Shown piece after piece: positions 34,408 through 42,700 of a DNA stretch of 51,841 nucleotides. Source of the DNA: Allobosea sp. GTDB taxonomy: Bacteria; Pseudomonadota; Alphaproteobacteria; Rhizobiales; Beijerinckiaceae. Within the stretch, counting starts at the first letter, position 1; every line of letters begins with the position of its first letter. The stretch spans positions 1-51,841 of the forward strand of contig NZ_JAUXYO010000086.1 in assembly GCF_030694325.1 (NCBI RefSeq). Reading direction: 5' to 3'. The translations under genes and the position numbers were made by a program. Below the pieces are notes generated by a model, which saw nothing but the letters and a program-made list of their open reading frames with translations, ran no database searches and was not told the DNA's origin.

Positions 34408-35802
34408 TCAGGCCGGCAGGCGGCTCAGGAGGACGCCGGCTGCCGCGCAGACGGCGAGCGTCGGGATCATCCCGACCTTGAAGCGCAGCATCGCGACCAT
34501 GGCGCCGGCGCTGAGCAGCGCGGTGCGCCAGTCGAGCGACGCCAGGACCGAAAAGTCCGGCGAGAGCCCGAGAACGGCGACCGGGCGGACCTCCCTGAAC
34601 AGAACGTGCAGGCCGAACCAGAGCGCGAGGTTCATGATCACGCCCACCACGGCGGCCGTGATCGCGCCCAGCGCCGCCGACAGCGCCCGGTTGCCGCGCA
34701 GAGCCTCGACATAGGGACCGCCGAGGAAGATCCAGAGAAAGCAGGGCGCGAACGTCACCCAGAGCGTCAGAAATGCGCCCAGGCTACCCGCCAGAAGCGG
34801 CGACAACGCGCCCCCGCCGCGGTAGCCGGCGAGAAACCCGACGAACTGCAGCACCAGGATCAGCGGACCCGGCGTCGTCTCGGCGAGACCCAGCCCGTCG
34901 ATCATCTCGCCGGGCCGCAGCCAGCCATGGGTCTCGACCGCCGCCTGGGCGACATAGGCCAGCACCGCATAGGCGCCGCCGAAGGTGACGACGGCCATCG
35001 TGCTGAAGAAGCGTCCGAGCTGCGTCCAGACGCTGCTCTCACCCGTCCACAGCCAGAGGAGGAGAACCGGAGCGAGCCAGAGCGGCAGCCAGATCGCGAG
35101 CGTCCGCAAGGCCCGACCGGTCGAGGGCCGGACATGGTCGAGTTCGCCGCGCGCAAACAGCGCGTCGACGACGCCCGTGACAGCGGGACCCGCCCTGCCA
35201 TGGCCCGCCTGCGCGTCGAACAGCGCCGGGCTCAGCCGGTGGCCGGCCCAGCCGACCAGCCCGGCAGCCAGGATGATCGCCGGAAACGGCACCTTGAACA
35301 GGAAGATGGCGAGAAAGGCGGCGATGGCGAGCACCACCATCGCCCGGTTCTTCAGGGCGCGGCGGCTGATCCGCAGGCCCGCCTCGATCACCACCGCGAG
35401 CACCGCCGCCTTGATGCCGAAGAACAGCCCGTCGACGAGCGGCACCTCGCGATACAGAACGTAGAGAATGCTCAGGCCCAGCATCACCGCCGCGCCCGGC
35501 AGGATGAAGAGCAGCCCGGCGATCAGCCCGCCGAGGGTGCGGTGCATCAGCCAGCCGATATAGACGGCGAGCTGCTGTGCCTCGGGGCCGGGCAGAAGCA
35601 TGCAGTAGTTCAGCGCATGCAGGAACCGCTCCTCGCCGATCCAGCGGCGCTCCTCGACGAGCTCCTTGTGCATCAGCGCGATCTGCCCGGCCGGTCCGCC
35701 GAAAGAGAGCAGGCCGATGCGCGCCCAGACGCGCGTCGCCTCCGCCAGCGTCGGAAGTTCGGCCCGGGCAGCGGAGGCGTCGTTGGATGAGAGGGAAGTC
35801 AC
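34408..35802 (-). CDS. chrA: Chromate efflux transporter ChrA
   Basis: The 464-residue product has two homologous CHR halves. Each begins with the signature: ARIGLLSFGGPAGQIALMHKELVEERRWIGEE at about 27-58, and GRFFSTMAVVTFGGAYAVLAYV later with PGEMIDGLGLAETTPGPLI. Ten or so membrane helices follow. It extrudes chromate (taken up as a sulfate analogue). The start is a GTG at 35802 overlapping the chrB stop codon (GTGA), so translation is coupled. It completes a chrB-chrA operon. Confidence 0.96.
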   Translation of the reverse strand: MTSLSSNDASAARAELPTLAEATRVWARIGLLSFGGPAGQIALMHKELVEERRWIGEERFLHALNYCMLLPGPEAQQLAVYIGWLMHRTLGGLIAGLLFILPGAAVMLGLSILYVLYREVPLVDGLFFGIKAAVLAVVIEAGLRISRRALKNRAMVVLAIAAFLAIFLFKVPFPAIILAAGLVGWAGHRLSPALFDAQAGHGRAGPAVTGVVDALFARGELDHVRPSTGRALRTLAIWLPLWLAPVLLLWLWTGESSVWTQLGRFFSTMAVVTFGGAYAVLAYVAQAAVETHGWLRPGEMIDGLGLAETTPGPLILVLQFVGFLAGYRGGGALSPLLAGSLGAFLTLWVTFAPCFLWIFLGGPYVEALRGNRALSAALGAITAAVVGVIMNLALWFGLHVLFREVRPVAVLGLSPDFSVLASLDWRTALLSAGAMVAMLRFKVGMIPTLAVCAAAGVLLSRLPA

Positions 35803-36632
35803 GATGTCGGCCCTTTGGCAGTGGCGGCCCCGATCGGCCAGTTATGGGTTTCCTCGCTGGCATCCCGGCACCAGCGATACATCGCGTCATAGAGCAGCAT
35901 GCCGGCATCCAGCTGCGCGAGATCGTCCCGGAACATGCGCGAGAGACCCAGCGACGCCGCCAGAAATCCCGCAGCCTCGGGCACGCTCTCCAGGGTCGCG
36001 GTATCGGCGGCGCGAACGATCGCCGCAAGCCGCTCGAGCGCCGGGCTGGCGAGCCCGAATTCCTCGATCATGACGTCGAAGCTGCAGCGTTCGCCCCGGT
36101 GGCTCCAGAACACGCCCTCGATGTCGAAGGGCGTCGCGGCGAAGCGCTCCGCGACGGCCGCGACCTCCGAGGGCGACACGAACAGGAAGACGGCGTGGCG
36201 GTCGACGAAACGCCGGATCAGCCAGGGGCAGGCGATCCGGTCGACCTTCGGCCGGGTCCGCGTGACCCAGACGCTGCGGCCCGCGGCATCGCGTGGCGGC
36301 AGCGCCGCGCTGCGCAGCAGGAGGCCGCCCGCGTCGCGCCAGGCCTCGAAGCCGCCCGCGAGGTTTTCGGCGGAGACGCCGTGGTGGCGCAGCCAGGCCG
36401 CGACGCCCTCGCTGAGCTTGAGGCCGCGCTGGCAGGACACCACCACGCGCTGCCCGGCATAGGCCTTGGCCCAGACGCTGACATCGCCGTGGGAGCGGCT
36501 GTCCGAGCCCGGCAGCCCGCGCGGATCGGCCGCGACATCGTCGGGGATCCGGACATCGATGATGACGGGCGCATCGGGCAGGCCGACGAGCTTCGACAAC
36601 TGGGCAGCGCTGATCGAGATGTTGGAAGACAT
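35799..36632 (-). CDS. chrB: ChrB-type chromate resistance protein with N-terminal rhodanese domain
   Basis: The 277-residue product is a fusion. Residues 1-105 are a rhodanese-like domain with IIDVRIPDDVAADPRGLPGS and active-site Cys67 in VVSCQRGLKLSEG. Residues from about 125 to the end match the ChrB C-terminal domain (TRTRPKVDRIACPWLIRRFVD, then FDIEGVFWSHRGERCSFDVM). Classic ChrB is a chromate-sensing activator of chrA; here the usual N-terminal DNA-binding part is replaced by rhodanese. So it is a sensor or an enzyme acting on sulfur or chromate rather than a clear DNA-binding regulator. It is the first gene of the operon with chrA. Confidence 0.92.
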   Translation of the reverse strand: MSSNISISAAQLSKLVGLPDAPVIIDVRIPDDVAADPRGLPGSDSRSHGDVSVWAKAYAGQRVVVSCQRGLKLSEGVAAWLRHHGVSAENLAGGFEAWRDAGGLLLRSAALPPRDAAGRSVWVTRTRPKVDRIACPWLIRRFVDRHAVFLFVSPSEVAAVAERFAATPFDIEGVFWSHRGERCSFDVMIEEFGLASPALERLAAIVRAADTATLESVPEAAGFLAASLGLSRMFRDDLAQLDAGMLLYDAMYRWCRDASEETHNWPIGAATAKGPTS

Positions 36633-36763
36633 GGGCGTCCATCCTGAAGCTGAGGATATTGGACGCGAGCCTTGGGCCGAAGCCTCACGGGGTCGTCGCG
36701 GTGAACCCCTGAACCGCCTTAAACCACAGGCCACCGCCGGACGTCAAACACCGCAAGGCCGGA

Positions 36764-38041
36764 TCAGTCGATCCGGCTGACCAGGACCTTGTCGATGCGG
36801 CGACCGTCGAGATCGACGACCTCGAAGCGCCAATGCCCCTTCTCGAAGACCTCGCCCACGACCGGCAGATGGTTCAGCTCGGCCAGGATGAAGCCGGCGA
36901 CCGTCTGGAAATCGGCGTCGCGCGGGATCGGAATGCCGAGTTCGTGCGAGAACTCGTCGACCTGCATCCAACCCGCCACCAGCCAGGAGCCGTCGGCGCG
37001 CGTCACGATCGGCGGCTCGTCCTGCTCTTCCTCCTGGAAGGCGCCGATGATCGCCTCCAGCACGTCGCCGGGCGTGATGATGCCCTCGAAATGCCCGTAC
37101 TCGTCGAAAACCAGGGCCATATGGACCCGCGAGGCGCGGATTTCGCGCAGCACCTGCAGGGCGCCCGCCGTGTCCATCACCACTGGCGCCTCGCTGACAA
37201 GCCCGCGCAGATCATGCGTGCCGCCATCTGAGAGGAAGTCGATCATCTCCTTGACCAGCACGACACCGATGATCGAATCCCCCTCGCCGTCCTGCACCGG
37301 CAGGCGCGAGCGGCGCGTCGCGCGCAGCTGCTCGCGGATCTCGTCGGCACTGTCGGCGAGATCGATCACCTCGACCTCGCGGCGCGGCGTCATCAGGGCG
37401 CGGGCCGAACGGTCGGCCAGGCGCATCACGCCCGAGATCATCTCGCGCTCGTCGCGCTCCAGCACGCCGGCCGTCTCGGCCTCGGCGATGATGGTGCGGA
37501 CCTCCTCCTCGGTGACCTTCTCCTCCGACTCGCCCCTCTGGCCGAGCAGCGCGAGCACCGCACGCCCCGAGATATCGAGCAGGAAAACCAGCGGTGCGCC
37601 GACCTTGGACAGCAGCAGCATCGCCGGCGCGACGCGCGCCGCCACCCGCTCGGGATCGCGCAGCGCGATCTGCTTGGGCACCAGCTCGCCGATGATCAGC
37701 GAGAGATAAGTGATCGCGACAACGACGAGGCCGACGCCGAACCCGTCCGAGACCACCCGCGAGAAGCCCTGCCCGGCCAGGAATTCAGACAGCCGCGCGC
37801 CGAGCGTGGCGCCCGAGAAGGCGCCCGAGAGCACACCGACGAGCGTGATGCCGATCTGGACGGTCGAGAGGAAACGGCCGGGATTGTCGGAGAGCCGCAG
37901 CGCCGTCGTGGCGCCCTTGCTGCCCTGATCGCTGAGAACCCTGAGGCGGGCCGGCCGGGAGGAGACGACCGCGAGCTCGGACATGGCGAGCAGACCGTTG
38001 ATGACGGTCAGGGCCACGACGATCAGAATTTCGGTTAACAA
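36764..38041 (-). CDS. HlyC/CorC family transporter (CNNM domain, CBS pair, CorC_HlyC domain)
   Basis: The 425-residue product has the standard order: an N-terminal CNNM transmembrane domain (four helices, from MLTEILIVVALTVINGLLAMSELAV), a CBS pair (MTPRREVEVIDLADSADEIREQLRATRRSRLPV ... VVLVKEMIDFL, then about 280-340 with HMALVFDEYGHFEGIITPGDVLEAI), and a C-terminal transporter-associated domain (GSWLVAGWMQVDEF). Members handle Mg2+ or Co2+ export or act as membrane stress factors. The frame starts with a TTG at 38041; an upstream ATG is not in this frame. It is not part of the chr operon despite the same strand; there is a 130-bp gap. Confidence 0.92.
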   Translation of the reverse strand: MLTEILIVVALTVINGLLAMSELAVVSSRPARLRVLSDQGSKGATTALRLSDNPGRFLSTVQIGITLVGVLSGAFSGATLGARLSEFLAGQGFSRVVSDGFGVGLVVVAITYLSLIIGELVPKQIALRDPERVAARVAPAMLLLSKVGAPLVFLLDISGRAVLALLGQRGESEEKVTEEEVRTIIAEAETAGVLERDEREMISGVMRLADRSARALMTPRREVEVIDLADSADEIREQLRATRRSRLPVQDGEGDSIIGVVLVKEMIDFLSDGGTHDLRGLVSEAPVVMDTAGALQVLREIRASRVHMALVFDEYGHFEGIITPGDVLEAIIGAFQEEEQDEPPIVTRADGSWLVAGWMQVDEFSHELGIPIPRDADFQTVAGFILAELNHLPVVGEVFEKGHWRFEVVDLDGRRIDKVLVSRID

Positions 38042-38157
38042 AACCAGTCCGTATCATGCAGAGCCGCAGCGATGGCGGCCTGCTTCCTCGCCCCTTATAG
38101 CGGATGTCGCGCCGCTGGCGATGGTTCGGGGCGAAATTTTTGCGAGGAGGACGCGCG

Positions 38158-38832
38158 ATGACCCAGCAAGAGCCCGCTCCCTGGGACCCGGCGTTGGCGC
38201 CCGCCGACGCCGACCGGCGCCTTCACGCTCCCGCCGCCGCGCGCAACCGCGACGCCATCCTCTCCGTCCTTCGTTCCGTGCTGCCGCCGGCGGGAACGGT
38301 GCTGGAGATCGCCAGCGGCTCGGGCGAGCACGCGATCCACTTCGCCTCTGCCCTGCCGGACCTGACCTTCCGGCCGAGCGACCCGGCGCCGGAGGCGCTC
38401 GCCAGCATCGCCGGCTGGACGACGCAGGCGGGCGCGACCAACGTGCTGCCGCCGCTGCGGCTCGACGCCACGGACTCCGCCTGGCCGGGGACCCTGCCGC
38501 CCGGCGAGACGCCGGCCGCGATCCTCTGCATCAACATGATCCACATCGCCCCCTGGGCGGCGACGGAGGGGCTGTTGCGCGGCGCGGGCGCCCTGCTCCC
38601 CACGGGCGCGCCACTGATCCTCTACGGCCCCTTCCGCCGCCCCGGCCGCCCGCTCGAACCCGGCAACGCCGCCTTCGACGCGAGCCTGCGCGAACGCGAC
38701 CCGGCCTTCGGCCTGCGCGACCTCGGCGAGGTCACGGCGCTGGCGGCGGCGGCGGGGTTCGGCACGCCGGAGGTGATCGAGATGCCCGCGAACAATCTGA
38801 CGGTGGTGTTCGGGAAGCAGGCCGGGCGCTGA
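38158..38832 (+). CDS. DUF938 family (SAM-dependent methyltransferase-like) protein
   Basis: The 224-residue product has the DUF938 start RLHAPAAARNRDAILSVL, then a SAM-binding-like loop VLEIASGSGEHAIHFA, and further family runs WPGTLPPGETPAAILCINMIHIAPW and LILYGPFRRPGRPLEPGNAAFD ending in the FGLRDLGEVTALAAAAGF stretch. GAGG precedes the ATG at 38158 by about 7 nt. Function not established in detail. It is the last clearly chromosomal gene before the phage-related region. Confidence 0.9.
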   Translation: MTQQEPAPWDPALAPADADRRLHAPAAARNRDAILSVLRSVLPPAGTVLEIASGSGEHAIHFASALPDLTFRPSDPAPEALASIAGWTTQAGATNVLPPLRLDATDSAWPGTLPPGETPAAILCINMIHIAPWAATEGLLRGAGALLPTGAPLILYGPFRRPGRPLEPGNAAFDASLRERDPAFGLRDLGEVTALAAAAGFGTPEVIEMPANNLTVVFGKQAGR

Positions 38833-38995
38833 AACGGCGATGACCGAGGTGGTGCGGACGGCGGGGGACCGCGCAGGCAACAGCTAACCATTGAAATTGC
38901 TTGTCTTTTTCGCTCGCTAGACCGCACCTCTGTAGCGGTCTTTGTAGCGGCTGGCAAGCGTGCCTCGCGGTGCTCCCTCGGTCGCCGCCACTGGA
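38833..38995. other. Probable left boundary of the mobile region
   Basis: Base composition drops here (TTGAAATTGCTTGTCTTTTT near 38894), and the next gene has no host-like features. The sequence holds TGTAGCGGTCTTTGTAGCGG (38931-38950), a short direct repeat, which could be near an attachment site. I cannot prove an att site because the right end of the element is outside the window. Confidence 0.35.
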
Positions 38996-39673
38996 TTACG
39001 CCCGTTCTTCCGATGGCGATGGCGCAGCTGCTTCGCTCCCAACTAAAGCCGGCGCCCAAACGTCCAGTAAAGCATCTGAAATTGCTCGCCGTTCAAGCCA
39101 CACCGCTGCAAGGGTAGCGCCATCGATGGCGTGCCACATGATTGAGCCCCTGCTGGATAGGCCAGTAGGCATGATGTGGCCGCGCTGGGGGTCCTTCCTA
39201 TCATAGGTATAGAGGTCGCTTGCGTCGCCGTTCGGCGGATTGCGCTGCATCTGGAGAGGCTGCTTCAGCCCCGGCCCATTTGCGATCTCGTGCTTATCAA
39301 TAGGCATCCGCAAAACATGCAACTGGCGGGCAACGGCATGCTCCGGGCCATCTTCCAAAACTAGCCCGCGCTCTTTCCGAAGCCGCGTTATCTCATAAAC
39401 CGACCCGACCCAGATCTCCGACAGCATCATTTGATAGTGGAAGGCCATGAACTCGATATTGGTCTCCTGCAAATCCTCGCTCGACATGGGCTCATCCTCC
39501 ATCGCTCTCAGCAGCATGTCGGCCTCACCACACCTTTGGACTGAAACCATCAAGATGCTGTGAGGGAGCTGACCGCCTAATCTTATAGAAGCCGTCACCC
39601 AGCGCCGGTGGATGTCTGGATAGCGCGCTGCAGCCATCCGAAACCCCAGCGAAATTGCAGCTCTGACACGCAT
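38996..39673 (-). CDS. Hypothetical protein at the left end of the phage-related island
   Basis: The 225-residue product has no motif I know. It is soluble, with motifs such as MEDEPMSSEDLQETNIEFMA, SEIWVGSVYEITRLRKERG and WHAIDGATLAAVWLERRAIS. The start at 39673 is backed by GGAACG 7 nt upstream; the frame extends upstream into the terminator of the ejection gene through a TTG. It lies on the same strand, directly behind that terminator, so it has its own promoter or depends on read-through. Its codon use is less GC-rich than the host. A cargo (moron) gene is likely; function unknown. Confidence 0.65.
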   Translation of the reverse strand: MRVRAAISLGFRMAAARYPDIHRRWVTASIRLGGQLPHSILMVSVQRCGEADMLLRAMEDEPMSSEDLQETNIEFMAFHYQMMLSEIWVGSVYEITRLRKERGLVLEDGPEHAVARQLHVLRMPIDKHEIANGPGLKQPLQMQRNPPNGDASDLYTYDRKDPQRGHIMPTGLSSRGSIMWHAIDGATLAAVWLERRAISDALLDVWAPALVGSEAAAPSPSEERA

Positions 39674-39725
39674 GGCACCGTTCCAGCCGAGTGACCCCAC
39701 TAGACGACTTTGCGCGATGTTGGCC

Positions 39726-39768
39726 AAAAAAACAGGGGGAGGCCTCGGTTGCCCGAAGTCTCCCCCTG
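39726..39768 (-). terminator. Strong rho-independent terminator after the ejection-protein gene
   Basis: On the minus strand CAGGGGGAG and CTCCCCCTG (39760-39768 and 39733-39741) pair, an inner stem CTTCGG/CCGAGG caps a GCAA tetraloop, and seven U residues follow (39726-39732). It begins 8 bp after the stop codon of the long gene. It is a textbook terminator and marks the end of the phage structural transcript. Confidence 0.92.
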
Positions 39769-39776
39769 AGGGACCG

Positions 39777-42700
39777 CTAGAACGCCCTCTCAGGCGCCTC
39801 GCGGCGTGGTCGCTTGTCGTATTCCGGCAGCTCCCTCACGAACGTGTTCATGAGGTGGACGAAGGGCACCCAATTCCCCCACGGGAACGCCCGCGCGACG
39901 TTGCGCACATCCTGTTGCGACAGGTTGTTGTCGCGGGACAGGAGGTTCCCGGCCATACCCCCGAGGCCCTTCTGGACGTCGTCGATAAGGCCGAACGTGG
40001 GGTTACCTGTGACGAGGTTGGACGGCTGCGAGGTCATCCGATAGCCGAACACAGGATCAACCCCAGCGGCAGCCAAGGCGGTGTCCGCAACTGCGGGCAT
40101 GAACGATGACCAGCTAGCCCGCTGGAAACCACCGGCAAGCAGGCCCTCCCACGACAGAGCCTTGTCCAACCGCTCTTCCCGGCGCGGGTCCGTGGCATAG
40201 CGGTAGTGGCTGTACGCGATGTGCGTCAGCACGCCGCCTAGCCCGGTCAGCAGGAAGGTCGTTGCCGTCTCCCAATCCCGCATGTGGATGTTGTGCGCGA
40301 GGTGACGCGCCCACGCTCCCATGACGAAGGACCGGAACTGGAGCACCGTCTTGCCCAGGGCATCGCCCATGACCCGCGACATCGCGCCGGGGTCGTTGGC
40401 CAGTACGGCGTACTCGGCCCACCGCGTCACGCCCATCTGGAAAGCCGAGGCAGCCTCTTGGTCAGCCCAGCTTTCAAGGTTCATCCGGGGCAGCTTCCGG
40501 CCCGCGACGCCGCCGTCGATGAGGGTCCGGTTCTCGCGGATCGACTTGAAGATGCGTTCGCCCATCTCCTTGTCGATGCCCATGGCCGTCAGGCGGTCCC
40601 AGTTCACACTGTCCCCATCTGCCATGTGGGCGAACTTGGCGTAGACGCCGCGCGCCGCGAAGCGCTGGAGCCCGGTGTTGATCGGCGCCATCAGCGAAAG
40701 GGCCGTGGTGGCCCGCTTCAGCTTCGCCATGCCGGCGTCGTAGCGCTCCCCAAGGCTGCCTGTGTGGGCGCCGTCGATGGTGTCCCCTGAGGCGCCGATG
40801 CGGGAATGCACGCCGCCTCTGACCCAATCGGTCCCGTAGTTGGTCAGGTACTCCAGATCACGCGCCAGCTCATCGTTGAGCTGCCCGGTTCGGGCGTCTC
40901 TCAGGATGTGCCGGAAGGCGGGCATCGCCGACAAGCTGGCTTTGAGCCCCACGGACGCCGCGACGTGGAAGAACTCGTTGACCTGAGCGAAGCCAACGTT
41001 GCCCATCACGCGGATGAAGTTGTAATCCCTCAACCGCCGCAGAGCTTGCCCCCATGCTGTCTGGTCGTACCGGCCGCTGAGGCCGAGCACCTGACTGCGG
41101 AGGAAGTCGAGGTTCTGGCGATCAAGCTCCAGCCCCTTTACGCGCTGCTCCTGAGACGCCCTGCCCTCCACAACCGCGTCGTCCCACGTCTGGGCAAGGC
41201 GCTGCATCATGCGCTCCCAATCGGCCTGTTTGGACAGGCCCGAGACCAGAAATTCCGGCTCGTTGGTCGGCGGCTTCCACTCCCCCGAGATTTCGAAGAC
41301 GGGGGAGCCGTCCTTCGTTTCGTTGACCTTCATGCCGCCAATGGTGCGCCTGCGGCCGAGCGGAGCGTGGACCTTCCAATCGCCCTTTAGGGACACCAAG
41401 AGCGCCGCCAAGGCGTCGTCCACCTTCGACCCCGAGACCAGCTTGTGACCAAGCGTCGAAGCATAGTCCGCAGCCGCCTCGACCAGCGCACGAGCCGCTT
41501 CAGGGTCGGCGGACGTGATTGCCGCCCGGTCGATGACAAGCGCCCCACGTTCAAGCCTGAGGTCGATTTCGCCCGCAGCCGTAACAATGCTGGGGTTGGT
41601 CGCGCTCGGCCTGATTTCGACGTCCGCCCGCTTGATCGGCTGGACGTGCATGTCGGTGAAGAGCGGGTTCTTCACGCGAACCTGATGAAGGCCAAGCAGT
41701 CCCGACATCTGCCGGGAGTAGCTCTCGAAGACCTCCAAGGCGTCGTCTTCGAACAGGTCCATCAGCCGGAACTCCAGCGTCTGGCCGTAGCGAGGGTCCG
41801 CCTTGTCGGTGACCGTGAGGTGGTCCGTGAAGGTCTCGTCATAGAGGGCGCGGCGCTTGGCGCGTGGCGAGGCGCCAGCGGTCTTGTCAGCCTTCGGTTT
41901 CACCGCCGTCAGGACAGTTTCGACTTCGTTCGGGGAAAGCGTGCCGAACTCCTCCAGCATCTCGCGCAGGGCGTCTTGGTCCTGCCCCGAGATGGCGCGG
42001 TCTCCTTTCAGGTCAGCATCGGCTGCCAGCATGCGCAGGCGCGTCACATACCCTTCTGCCCACTTCCGAGCCGCCGCATCGTCCACCTCGGGGTGCATCG
42101 CCTTGAAGCCCTTGGCGTAGGCCGAGGCGATGGCGTGGTCGCCGAAGAGCCTGGTCTTCTCTGCCACCCGAACGTTGGACCGCTGCCGCATGAGATAGTT
42201 GGCATGCGACTGGACCTGTTCGAAGCCCGGCAGTGCCTCCAGCGAGCGCCCCGAGAGTTTGCCGGGGTCAGCGGCCAGTTCCGCGAAGCGGGCATGCAGC
42301 TTGCGGATGGTCGTCGCCATCTTTGTTGCTTGAGGCGAGAACTCCGCTTCCCGCGTCGGGTCGGTGTTACGGATTGCTGCGGCGATCTCCTTGCGGAGGG
42401 CCGCCTCGGCTGCCGCTCGTTCCGACCACCCGATATCGCGGTCACGGTGGTAGGATTTCAGCGTCGGCTGCCAGTCGCGCGCCAGTTCGCTCATCATGGA
42501 GGTGTGCGTATGGCGCTGGTATTCGGTGGCCGCGAAGTCCACCGCGATGGATTTGTCGCTGTTGCCCACGGCGTCCAACCCCAGCTTGCCGCCAACCGCC
42601 CGCGCCACTGGGCTTTGGCTGGACTTAAGCTGCCCCACGGCGTCGAAGCGCATCTTGCCCAGTGCGGTCTCCGGGGCTTCGGCCTTCATCCACGCTTCCA

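Noticed and set aside
38931-38950. TGTAGCGG repeat as a proven attachment site, matched with TGTAGCGG at the last bases of the window
   Set aside because: The 8-bp match is short and could be chance in this base composition; the integrase-proximal end of the element is outside the window.
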